Assembly: GCF_011044975.1 (NCBI RefSeq)
Contig: NZ_JAAKZV010000022.1
Coordinates: 1-58,726 of the forward strand
Direction: 5' to 3'
Length of the DNA: 58,726 nt
Origin: Streptomyces coryli
GTDB taxonomy: Bacteria; Actinomycetota; Actinomycetes; Streptomycetales; Streptomycetaceae
Part shown: in pieces, positions 9,924 to 18,800 of the stretch
Layout: each line of letters starts with the position of its first letter
Numbering within the stretch: the stretch's first letter is position 1
Notes under the pieces: model-generated
The model's database searches: none
What the model was told of the DNA's origin: nothing
Seen by the model: only the letters and a program-made list of their open reading frames with translations
Program-made: the position numbers and the translations under genes

Positions 9924-10991
9924 ATGAGGCGACGTGTGGCGCTGAAGTCCACGGCCGCTGCGTTGATGGGTAGTGGAGTGGTTGTGGCTAGCTGCTCCAC
10001 GATCGCTCGTAGCACGTCGGAACGGGACACGGCGATGCCTGGACAGTTGCGAGACCCAGTGCCACCCGCCCAGGTGCGCATCCTGGTCCTGGACAGCACT
10101 CGTCGTGAGCCGGAGCCGGTTGCTGCGCTCCGGCACCTGCTGCGCAGCATTGAGCGCCTGCCGACTTCTGTGGCCGTTGGCGTCGGTATTGGCGCCTCCT
10201 GGTTTACCGAAGGGCGCGCCCGTTCCCTGAAACTGGCAGCTATGCCTGGATTCGCCGGGGACGTGCCGGATCCGCGGCACACGCATGGGGATGTGCTGGT
10301 GCAGTTTGCAAGTTCACGACAGTCCCCTATTGCCGAGGCGGCAGAATCGCTGCGAGGTGCCATGGGCAGCGGATGGCGGGTGCGGTGGCAGCTTGACGGC
10401 TTCCGGCCTGACAACCGCGCGGAGGGTGGCCGCGGGTTGGCACGTAACCCGTTTCACTTCAGCGAGGGCTTCGGTAACCCCGACTCCGAACGTGAGACAC
10501 GACAGCGCGTGCTTATACGTGCTGATCAAGGGCTACCCGAGTGGTCGGTCGGCGGGAGCTTCCAGGTCGTACGCATCGTCCAGTTGGCCACCGAGTTGTG
10601 GGACGCGGATTCCGTGAAGGAACAGGAACAACTCATTGGAAGGCGGCGGGACGGGCGGTGGCTGGACGGAACTCCGGCCGACGAGCGGCCGGACTTCGCC
10701 ACTGACCCCAAGGGTCGCATGACGCCACTGGACAGTCATGTCCGCCTGGCCGCTCCCAACCGACGCAGGCCACCGCCGATCGTGCGCCGCAGTTACAGCT
10801 ACGACCGCGGCAACGGTGACACCGGACTGATCTTTTCCTGCTTCCAGCGGGACCTGCGTACAGGATTCGAGGCTGTGCAAAAGCGCTTGGAGCATGAGGC
10901 CATGGCCAAATACCTGCTGACCACCGGCGGCGGCTACTTTTTTGTGCCACCTACGAGTCCCGACTGGCTGGAGAAGATCGCCTCGAAGTGA
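9924..10991 (+). CDS. Tat-exported DyP-type heme peroxidase, with altered GXXDG motif
   Basis: 355 aa. The N-terminus has twin arginines (MRRRVALK), a hydrophobic stretch and a C in VVVASC near residue 24, fitting Tat export and perhaps lipid attachment. The C-terminal half carries the proximal heme His region (DSHVRLAAPN, His about 272) and the DyP end pattern (RRSYSYDRG, then GLIFSCFQRDLRTGFEAVQ), as in EfeB/DyP peroxidases that oxidise dyes, lignin models or porphyrins with H2O2. The usual distal GXXDG motif reads HFSEG (Glu about 181), so the first Gly and the catalytic Asp are both replaced. The enzyme may use Glu, or have changed activity. Not obviously linked to the toxin locus. Confidence 0.75.
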   Translation: MRRRVALKSTAAALMGSGVVVASCSTIARSTSERDTAMPGQLRDPVPPAQVRILVLDSTRREPEPVAALRHLLRSIERLPTSVAVGVGIGASWFTEGRARSLKLAAMPGFAGDVPDPRHTHGDVLVQFASSRQSPIAEAAESLRGAMGSGWRVRWQLDGFRPDNRAEGGRGLARNPFHFSEGFGNPDSERETRQRVLIRADQGLPEWSVGGSFQVVRIVQLATELWDADSVKEQEQLIGRRRDGRWLDGTPADERPDFATDPKGRMTPLDSHVRLAAPNRRRPPPIVRRSYSYDRGNGDTGLIFSCFQRDLRTGFEAVQKRLEHEAMAKYLLTTGGGYFFVPPTSPDWLEKIASK

Positions 10992-11334
10992 GTGCGGCGA
11001 CGCGGTGGAGGCGGGTCGGCCGCCTACTCAGTGCGTGGAAGGGGCGCGGGGTGGTGTGACCTCGATTGCGATGTCCAGGGTCTGCCTTCAGCGGGAGTCG
11101 CTGGGGGAGGGCTGGTCGTGGTGGTGGGGCGGTGACCAGGGGTGATGTGTTGGTCGTGAAGATGTGCGGGCATCTACCGAAGACGCGTGCATCCGGCCAG
11201 TGATCTCGGCTTCGAGTGCGACCTGGGCGCGAAACGACGGTGCGATACTCCCGTCCCTCAGAAGTAGTGGCGCCCAGTGGTCCGCTTTGGGCAGCATGGC
11301 TGTGGGGTTGGGGTCGTCGAGGGGGTGATTCGTT
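10992..11334. other. Gene-free stretch
   Basis: About 340 bp without a credible reading frame on either strand (candidates are short and Arg/Ser-rich). No repeat or hairpin stood out. A GAGGGGG ribosome site for the next gene lies at its right end. Confidence 0.35.
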
Positions 11335-12199
11335 ATGGAGCCCGGGGAGAGATGGGCACACCGGAAGTCTCCCTACAGCGGCCCGGTCAGTGAGGTGGAG
11401 ATCCTCAAGATCGGCACGCAGCGGCCACGTCGCATCAAGGTGCGTTTCGCAGCGGAGGAGGCCGAAGGGGAGGAAGCCTGGGTGCCGCCGGCCTCGCTCC
11501 GCGTGCCGTGGGGGCAGCACGATGCGTGGCTGGCAGGCCAGCGCAGGTGGGACGAGCTCACCAGTGACGGGCCGGTCCACGGGGACGCGGAGTTCGAAGC
11601 GGCGTCGTGGGTCTTCGACCAGTGCACCTCCCTGGAGGGGGTGGCGTCGATGGGCTGGAACTACCGGGAGCGGGGTGTCCTCTACGTCGCCGATCTCCCC
11701 GCCCTGGCCGCAATGATCGATGTCTCCGACGAGTTCTTTGCAAGAGATCCGCGCGCCTTTCGCGGCAATGACGGCACCGTGGCCGACGTGCCTGGAAGTT
11801 GCGCGGCTGCTTGCGCGAGTGCACGCCGACGCGTTCGTCGCTGAACTGGCCAAGGAGGAGGAGAAGGCGCGACACCGGGCGGTGTACGGCGAGTATTACC
11901 GCGGCCGCGGTAGATCTCCGGGGCACCACATCGAGCCCGAGATTTGCGCTGAGGTGGACAAGGAGTTCAAGCCGGGACGCGATCTGGTGCGAAAGTGGTG
12001 CGGGACGGAAGCCGTGGAGGCGTTCGAGGAGCTCAAGGAATTACGCACGGAAGTGGTCCGTATCGGAAAGCTCATGGAGGAAGCGATCCAGGCCCTGCGG
12101 ACGGCTGGGCATGACCGGATCGCCGAAGGGTTCGAGCGTCGGCTCGGCGTGCCGATGGAGCTGCTGCAGCACGCGTCCACCGACGACACCGGAGCATAA
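11335..12199 (+). pseudogene. Hypothetical protein split by a frameshift near 11790
   Basis: Two overlapping frames read as one protein. The first (from the ATG at 11335, ribosome site GAGGGGGTG) gives well-formed sequence up to about FRGNDGTVADV and then turns into Ala/Cys/Arg noise. The next frame continues with LEVARLLARVHADAFVAELAKEEEKA and a long helical region rich in Glu/Lys to the stop at 12199. Moving from frame 1 to frame 2 near 11785-11800 needs a one-base insertion (or two-base loss). Intact, the protein would be about 285 aa. The N-terminal ~60 residues look like a small beta domain (SEVEILKIGTQRPRRIKVRF). Family unknown. It could be a real pseudogene or a sequencing error. Confidence 0.5.
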
Positions 12200-12242
12200 G
12201 AAGCCGCATGCCACCGCTTGTCGAATGGGGTGGGACAACCTC

Positions 12243-12875
12243 ATGCCACGTCCGATCCGCTTGAACGACCACCAACGGACCGTGCTTCGCCGGATCTGCG
12301 ACGGTTCGGCTCCCGTCACATCGAAAGACTCGTCGCTCGCCACCACCGTTTACGCCCTCCGCAACCGTGGGCTGGTCGCCACCACCCGGGCCAACGGGAT
12401 GTGGACCGCTAGCGCAACCGCGGCCGGCATGCAGTACCTGGCCCAGGAGGAGCCACCCAGCGCTGCAGCGGCCCGGCCCGCAGCGCATGAGCAAGCTCGC
12501 CGGCTGATTGCTGACGTGCAGAATGCGGGGGGAGCGTTGAGGATCACAGATCCGAGCCCTGCCGAACGGGCTCGCCTGCGACGAACCATTCATGCGGTGA
12601 AGGCCTGCCACGCGGTGCCGGAAGGACACCGTCTGCAGTACACCGGGCGCGATCGCGGAGACGTCGTGATACGGCTGCTGACCGGACCACCCGCGACACA
12701 CCACAGACCACCGACTGACCCTGTTGCCGTCCCCGAGACTGTTTCACTCTCGGACCTTCACCCCGCGGCTCGCAGCGCGCCTTTACGGGTGTGTTCGGCG
12801 TGCGGCAACCGTGCGCGCAGACTTCTGCATGCGCTGTGCACAGCAGGGTCTGCTGCACGCATAGGTGACAGATGA
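12243..12875 (+). CDS. Hypothetical winged-helix-like protein, probably C-terminally truncated
   Basis: 210 aa from ATG 12243. Residues 1-65 (LNDHQRTVLRRICDG, TTVYALRNRGLVATTRANGMWTASATAAGMQYL) read like a winged-helix domain of the type found in Streptomyces accessory proteins. The middle part (RRTIHAVKACHAVPEGHRLQYTGRDRGDVVIRL) is orderly, but the last ~50 residues are Ala/Arg/Cys-rich noise, suggesting the frame runs on past a lost C-terminal part. It lies just upstream of a serine recombinase, so truncation by element insertion is plausible. No function can be assigned. Confidence 0.45.
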   Translation: MPRPIRLNDHQRTVLRRICDGSAPVTSKDSSLATTVYALRNRGLVATTRANGMWTASATAAGMQYLAQEEPPSAAAARPAAHEQARRLIADVQNAGGALRITDPSPAERARLRRTIHAVKACHAVPEGHRLQYTGRDRGDVVIRLLTGPPATHHRPPTDPVAVPETVSLSDLHPAARSAPLRVCSACGNRARRLLHALCTAGSAARIGDR

Positions 12876-12985
12876 TCACGCCGCCATGCTGGGTGCGTTG
12901 GCTTGGCTGCGGGCGCACCCGGTCCAGGGCGACGGTCAGTAACTGATCGCGCCCGAAGAGCGGGCGTGCGGGAGGAAGGCGGGCG

Positions 12986-14959
12986 ATGACACAGCGGGAG
13001 ACTTGGAGCGATGCCTCGGCAGGGATGCCATGGGGCCGGCCGGCGGAGGATACGGCTTCGGCTCCGCCCCCGGTGACCGTGGCCTGGCTCGGTAGGACCT
13101 CGACCGAGGACGCGCAGGATCCGACGTTGTCGCTGCCGCGGCAGCTGCGCAACTCGCGGGCCGCATTGCCAGCGAACTGGACGATCGTCGCGCACTTTTA
13201 CGATGTCGAGTCCGGCCGAAAGGACCTGGAGGCCCGGGGGCACGGTACGGCCCACGAGCAGTTCAATATCCCCATCCCGCGCGACGGCGGCATCGCGGAC
13301 CTGCTGGCGGAGGCCAAGCAGTCGGAGCGCCGGTTTGATGCGGTGATCTGTGAGTCGATCGAGCGGGTTGCGCGCCGTACCTATTTCGGAACGAAGGTCG
13401 AGTACGACCTTGAGCGGCATGGCGTGCGGCTGTGCGCTGCGGACGAGCCGATCCTGACCGAGAAGCGTGCGAAGCGGGCCACGCCGATCCTCACCCGTCG
13501 GGTGAAGCAGGCGGTCTCCGAGTGGTACGTGACGCAGATGCTGGAGCTGGCCTGGGACGGCTGGGTCGAGCACACCGAGCAGGGCTGGAACATCGGGAAG
13601 CCGCCGTACGGTTACCTCGCTGACCGAGTTCCGCACCCCGTGCCGGCGAAGCGGGAGCAGGGCGCCAGCAAACACCGTCTGAAACCGGACCCCGCACGCG
13701 GCCCGGTGGTCGCCGAGATCTTCCGGCTGCGGGTAGTGGAGCAGCTGTCCTACCGGCGCATCGCCGATCGACTCAACACCGACCCGCAGTCGTTCCCGCC
13801 GCCGCTCCCGAACCGGCGGGACACCGCCTCCGGGCGATGGACGGCTGCCGGGGTGCGCTCGATCCTGGAGAACCCTAAGTACACCGGCTATCAGGTCTGG
13901 AATCGCAAAGCACGCAAGACCAAGGGCAACAAGGCCAATCCGATCAGCGAGTGGGTGTGGTCCACTCGTCCCACCCACGAGCCGCTGATCACCAAGGGGA
14001 TGTTCGACGCCGCATGGGGCGGCCGGGCCACCCATCCCGGCGCTCGTCCTGCCCGTCCCGCCCAGGTGGGCCGCGAAGGCCGCTCCGCTGACCGCTCCTA
14101 TCTGCTGCGGAGCTATCTCGTCTGCGCCCTGTGCGGTCACCGGATGTACGGCAAGCAGAGCAAGGGCCGGGCGTACTACGCCTGCCAACCCAAGCGGGAT
14201 CACCACGAGAGTGCCGACTGGTACGCCGCCCACCCCAAAGACGTGTGGATCGGCGAGCGCGTGGTGGTGGAAGCGGTGCACGCCTTCTTCGTCCAGCGAA
14301 TCTTCGGCCCCGACCGTCATGCTGCTCTCCAACAGGAGCTCCAGGCCGACCGGCAGCCCACTGCCGTCCCGCACCGAGAAGCCGAGGCCCTGCGCGCCGA
14401 GGCCGAGAGACTGACCTGCGCCAAGGAACGCCTGCTCGACCAGCTCGTCACCGAGGACGACGCAGATGGCGACCCCGCCACCGCCGCCGAATTCCGCCGT
14501 GGCATCCGCCGCCGGTACGACGCGCTGGAAACCCAGCGCCGCGACGCTCTTGCCCGCCTGGACGAGCTGCAGCCGGCGCCTGGTGGAGGCCAGGGGGCCG
14601 CCGGCGATGCCGCCCTGCTCGATGCGCTCCCGCAGCTGTCGCTCCGCTATCGAGACCTGCCGACCTCGATCCAGCGCCAGATCTACGACGCCTTCCAGCT
14701 CCGCGTCCGCTACGACTGCCGCAACCGCGGCGTAGAGATCCAGGCCACCATCCGCGCCGCGGTGCTGGACGATCTGGCGGCCATCGCCCGCCGAGCCGCC
14801 GAGACGGCTGGCAGCGATCAAGCCGCTGACCAGCCCTTGGGAGAGCGCCCACGGCAGGGCGCTTCGCAGAAGGATGCCGGGGTTGAGCAGGGGCAGGGCT
14901 TTGGCCGGCTGGTGATCAGCGGGGCTTTCGAACCGATGAGGGCTGGGCGATGGGGGTGA
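12986..14959 (+). CDS. Large serine recombinase (site-specific integrase)
   Basis: 657 aa, ATG with GGAGGA 9 bases upstream. The N-terminal resolvase domain has the catalytic-Ser signature (GRTSTEDAQDPTLSLPRQ, Ser about 39) and the Arg-rich active-site region (CESIERVARRTYFG). A 'recombinase' domain follows (PYGYL, LNTDP, WTAAGVRSILENPKYTGYQVWNR), then a zinc ribbon (CALCGHRMYG from C380, later YYAC) and a coiled-coil tail. This is the phiC31/TG1-type architecture that integrates phages or ICEs at attB by a single directional event. No partner excision factor is evident nearby. The protein appears intact; the downstream DNA is decayed element sequence. Confidence 0.9.
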   Translation: MTQRETWSDASAGMPWGRPAEDTASAPPPVTVAWLGRTSTEDAQDPTLSLPRQLRNSRAALPANWTIVAHFYDVESGRKDLEARGHGTAHEQFNIPIPRDGGIADLLAEAKQSERRFDAVICESIERVARRTYFGTKVEYDLERHGVRLCAADEPILTEKRAKRATPILTRRVKQAVSEWYVTQMLELAWDGWVEHTEQGWNIGKPPYGYLADRVPHPVPAKREQGASKHRLKPDPARGPVVAEIFRLRVVEQLSYRRIADRLNTDPQSFPPPLPNRRDTASGRWTAAGVRSILENPKYTGYQVWNRKARKTKGNKANPISEWVWSTRPTHEPLITKGMFDAAWGGRATHPGARPARPAQVGREGRSADRSYLLRSYLVCALCGHRMYGKQSKGRAYYACQPKRDHHESADWYAAHPKDVWIGERVVVEAVHAFFVQRIFGPDRHAALQQELQADRQPTAVPHREAEALRAEAERLTCAKERLLDQLVTEDDADGDPATAAEFRRGIRRRYDALETQRRDALARLDELQPAPGGGQGAAGDAALLDALPQLSLRYRDLPTSIQRQIYDAFQLRVRYDCRNRGVEIQATIRAAVLDDLAAIARRAAETAGSDQAADQPLGERPRQGASQKDAGVEQGQGFGRLVISGAFEPMRAGRWG

Positions 14960-14968
14960 TGTCTCCGG

Positions 14969-15442
14969 GTGCCTCGTCCGTTGACGGCCTGCTCGTCCTG
15001 GCCGACCGTCGGGCTGCTCCGGCTGGATGGTGCTGCCGGGCGGCGGGAGCGGTGCGTGGTCTGGGTGGCGTTTCTGCTGGGCATTGTGGTGTCTTTGGCC
15101 GCGAATATTGCGGCTGCTCCCGTGCTGGCCTGGCGCCCTGTGCTGGTGGCGGAGTGGCCGCCGGTGGCACTCCTTCTGTCTGTCGAGTTGCTGCTCCACC
15201 GGCGTGGGGCGCGGGGCCTCTTGCAGGCTGAGTCCGCCGGCGGGGAATTTGCGGATGATCCGTTGCTGGAACGTGCGGTGCGGGAGGATGCGCGGCACCG
15301 TGAGGCCCACGACCGTCCGATCTCGGCGGAACGACTGCGCAAGGATTTGCGCATTGGTGCGGCCAGGTCCAGGCACCTCGTGGCCCGGGTGCGAGCTCAT
15401 GACAACGATCATTGGAACGGCAAGGGGCGACCACCGACCTGA
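14969..15442 (+). pseudogene. 5'-truncated DUF2637 (Spd-like) membrane protein remnant
   Basis: Only the end of a DUF2637 domain is recognisable (VAFLLGIVVSLAANIAAAPV, then WPPVALLLSVELLLHR), followed by the C-terminal helix-turn-helix segment typical of this family (RPISAERLRKDLRIGAARSRHLV). The transmembrane segments expected upstream are missing, replaced by unrelated residues from about 14969 to 15060. A full copy of the same family is present at 46561-47508 inside the AICE, which shows what is lost. It overlaps no other gene and abuts the serine recombinase, so it is probably debris of an older conjugative element. Confidence 0.6.
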
Positions 15443-15693
15443 CTGCAGCACTGGTTCGGATCCCCAACGGGATTCGAACTCGCTCCGGCGGCAGGGCCCG
15501 CGGCCCGGCGCAGCTTCGGCAGGACGTCCGGTACGGCCTGCTGGTCCGCCAGCAGGGTCCCGCAGAAGATCCACATGATCGCGAGGCGCTCTAGCCGCTC
15601 GCCGGTGCTGAGGTAGGGGTACGCGTCCAGCCCGTCGTCGTCGGCGCCCTGCGTTGCGGCGTCTTGCGCTGCGCAGGGTGCGGGTGCCTCCAC
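15409..15693 (-). CDS. Short hypothetical protein, possibly disrupted at its C-terminus
   Basis: A 94-aa frame from a GTG at 15693. The stretch GLDAYPYLSTGERLERLAIM followed by WIFCGTLLADQQAVPDVLPKLRRA has natural amino acid composition and looks like a real helical protein, but the last ~35 residues (after AAGPAAGASSNPVG) look non-native. There is no Shine-Dalgarno. The switch point, near 15470, sits next to the serine-recombinase debris, so this may be a host gene broken by integration. Low certainty. Confidence 0.3.
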   Translation of the reverse strand: MEAPAPCAAQDAATQGADDDGLDAYPYLSTGERLERLAIMWIFCGTLLADQQAVPDVLPKLRRAAGPAAGASSNPVGDPNQCCSQVGGRPLPFQ

Positions 15694-15793
15694 GCATGCG
15701 AGATTACGTGGCGCGTTCGCCCGCCACCGGTGGGTGACTGAAAATGCCCCCGGGCCCCTGCTCGGCCGGGCTCTGCTCCCGTCCACAAACCGG

Positions 15794-15821
15794 TTCCGGC
15801 CGCTCCCTGTCGCGATAGGCT
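15794..15821 (+). promoter_or_regulatory. Putative promoter of pglW
   Basis: TAGGCT at 15816-15821 is a typical Streptomyces HrdB -10 hexamer. A weak -35 (TTCCGG, 15794-15799) lies 16 bases upstream, and the pglW start is 54 bp further on. Assigned by pattern only. Confidence 0.25.
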
Positions 15822-15875
15822 CGACCAGGCACTTTTGCATCGTGGTCCGTGATGAGAGCCTGGGGAGGCCGGACG

Positions 15876-18800
15876 GTGACAGCTCAGTCAGGGTCGTCGG
15901 CACCGAGGCCGGGTGTGCCCAAGCCGGGCCCGCCCCGCCCGGCCCGGCAGTGGTTCCAGGAGCGTCCCTCGCCGTACCCATGGGAGCAGGACGCGCTGGA
16001 CCATGTGCGGGAGCTCATGCCGCAGGCCGAGCCGTTCCGTGCCTGGGCCACGTTCTCCTTCACCGCGATGTCCGGTCGCGTCAACGAGTGCGATCTGCTG
16101 GTCGCCGTTCCCGCCGGCCTCTTCCTCATCGAGCTCAAGGGTCATCCAGGGCAGCTCCGTAACACCGGGTCGACCTGGAACTTCCAGGGGCCCGACCGCA
16201 TGCGGACGATCAACAACCCGCTGCACCTGACCGACCTGAAGTCGAAGGAGCTGAAGAGCCAGCTCCTGTGGGCGGCTCGCAAGCTGGGCCTGTCCGAGCG
16301 GATGGTTCCGCGCGTCGAGCCCGCCGTGTTCCTGTCATCGCCCGACCTGGAAAGCCGTCTGGACGAGGTCCAGCAGATCAAGGTCTACGGCCGGGACGAC
16401 GGCGGCAGCGGCCTGAAGCGGATCTGGCAGGACTTCCTCGGGCTGCCTCCCGACCGTCCCGACCGGCGTATCACGCCGGAGTTCTCGCGGCACACCCTGC
16501 CGGAGCTGCTCAGGACGATCGGGATCCGCCAGTCCACGGCCCACCTCCGCTTCGGCGACGCCTGGAAGATGGAGCCGCATCCGCTTGACGCCGGACCCTC
16601 CTGGGAGGACCGCTTGGCCGTCCGGGACGACGGCCTTGTCCAGGAGGAAGGCCGGGTCCGTATCTACCTGGTGAGCCAGAAGGCGACGGAGGCGGCCCGC
16701 CGAGCCACCGATCGCGCCGCGCGCCGCGAGTACCAGGTGTTGCAGGGCATCACCCACCGCGGCATCGTCGACGCGCTCGATTTCCGCGAGCACCAGGGCG
16801 GGCCGGCGATCCTCTTCCGCCACCGGCACGGCGATCTCCGCCTCGACCAGTACCTGGACACCTACGGCGGCAGGCTCACGCCCGAGGTCCGCATGGACCT
16901 GGTCCGGCAGCTCGCCGAGGCGGCCCGCTATGCGCACAACCGCTCCCTTTACCACCGGGCGCTCGCTGCCCGGTCCGTCTACGTGTCGTTCCGGGCCGAA
17001 GGGGCGGCTCCCGAGCTGCGGATCACCGACTGGCAGACCGCGGCACGGGACTTCGACAGCAATGCCACCTTCTTCCGCTCCATCGGCGGCTCCGCCCTCG
17101 ACGCCGCCCTGATCGAGGACGCGGCCCGCGTCTACCTCGCCCCCGAGTCGGAGCAGCCGTACGCCGACCCCGCCGACCTGGACATCTTCGGCCTCGGCGC
17201 GGTCGCCTACCTGATCCTCACCGGCCGCCCACCGGCCACTCAGCGCAGCGACCTGGCCGAACGGCTCCGCAGTGACGGCGGCCTGCGCCTTTTCGCGGTG
17301 ACCGACGGCCTGCCCGACACACTCGACGACCTGGTCTTCCGGGCGACCCGCGCCGACGTCAACGAGCGGCTCGGCTCGGCCGAGGCGTTCTTGGACCTGC
17401 TGGACGAGGCGGAACGCGCCAGCATCCTCCCGGATTCACCGGCGGCGGCCTGCGTCGACCCGCTCGAAGCGGCACCCGGCCAGTCGCTCGACGCCGAGTG
17501 GACGGTACGCCGTGTCCTCGGTACCGGTGCCACGGCGCGCGCTCTGCTCGTGGAGCGGGCCACCGAGGACGAGGACGGCCGCACCCAGATCGATGAGCAC
17601 GTCTTCAAGGTCGCCCTCGACGAGGAGAAGGCGGGGCGGCTGCGCGCCGAGGAACGGGCACTGCGCAAGATCGGCGGCGGTTCCGTCGTCCGGCTGCGCG
17701 GAGACGGGCTGCGGGAGCTCGGCGGGCGGACCGTGCTGGAGCTGGAGTACTCCGGTGCGCAGTCGCTCGGCGAGCGACTGCGCGGCAAGGGGCGGCTCAC
17801 TTATCACGAGTTGGAGCGTTTCGCGGACGACCTGTTCCACGCCTTGGACCAGCTCGCCGGGCAAGGCGTGCGCCACCGCGACATCAAACCGGACAACTTC
17901 GGCATCCAGCGCCGCAAAGACCGTACCTGGCAGCTCAAGCTGTTCGACTTCTCCCTGACGGACGCCTCCGACCGGGACGTGAAGGCGGGAACGCGCGGCT
18001 ACCTCGACCCGTTCCTCGGCTCGATGCGTCGCGCCCATTACGACGACCACGCGGAGCGATACGCAGCCGCCGTCACCCTCCACGAGATGGCGAGCGGCGA
18101 GCGCCCGCTGTGGGGTGAGGGGCAGCTCGACCCGCTGACCAACGATTCGGCCGAACTCCACGTCGCCACCGAGCTGTTCGAGCCCGCGCTGCGTGAGGGG
18201 CTCACCGCCTTCTTCCACTGCGCGCTGCACCGCGACACCGAGCAGCGCTTCGACACGCTGCGGCAGATGTGGGACGCCTGGCGGGCGGTGTTCCGCGTGG
18301 CCGACGCGACCGCGCCGGCCACGACCCCCTCCACTGTGGGCACCTCGTCCGACGACCCGGAGAAGGCCCGCGACTGGGCCGCCGCGGCGGCCGACGTGAA
18401 GACGCCGCTGGACGCCGCCGGCCTGTCCCCGCGTGCCGTGTCGGTGGCCGGCCAACTGGGGGCGACGACGGTCGGGGAGCTGCTGGACATCCAGCCGTAC
18501 GCCATCTCCAAGGCACGCGGCGCGGGCGCCCTCGTCCGTAAGGAACTCAACCGGCGCCGCAAACAGTGGTCGGCGCTGCGCCCGGCGGCGCCGTACGCAC
18601 CCCGCCGCCCGACGCAGGACGGCACCGACGGCGCTGCCCCGCAGCCCACCCCCGGCGTCGGCGTCGGCGAGCCCAGCATCCTGTCGATAGACGACATGGC
18701 AGCGCTCCTCGCCCCCGAGACGGGCCGCAGAGGTTCCCACCGTGCCGACGTCGTACGCCTCACTCTGGGGCTGCCGCCGGACACCGGCGGGCTCTCCCCG

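Noticed and set aside
15448-15482. tRNA-like GATTCGAACTC string as a possible second att site
   Set aside because: The flanking bases do not form a T-stem or acceptor and no direct repeat of it was found; not enough for an att claim.
12758-15697. A 979-aa minus-strand reading frame across the serine recombinase
   Set aside because: Arg/Pro/Ala-rich shadow of the plus-strand recombinase; high GC keeps antisense frames open. No motif or ribosome site.
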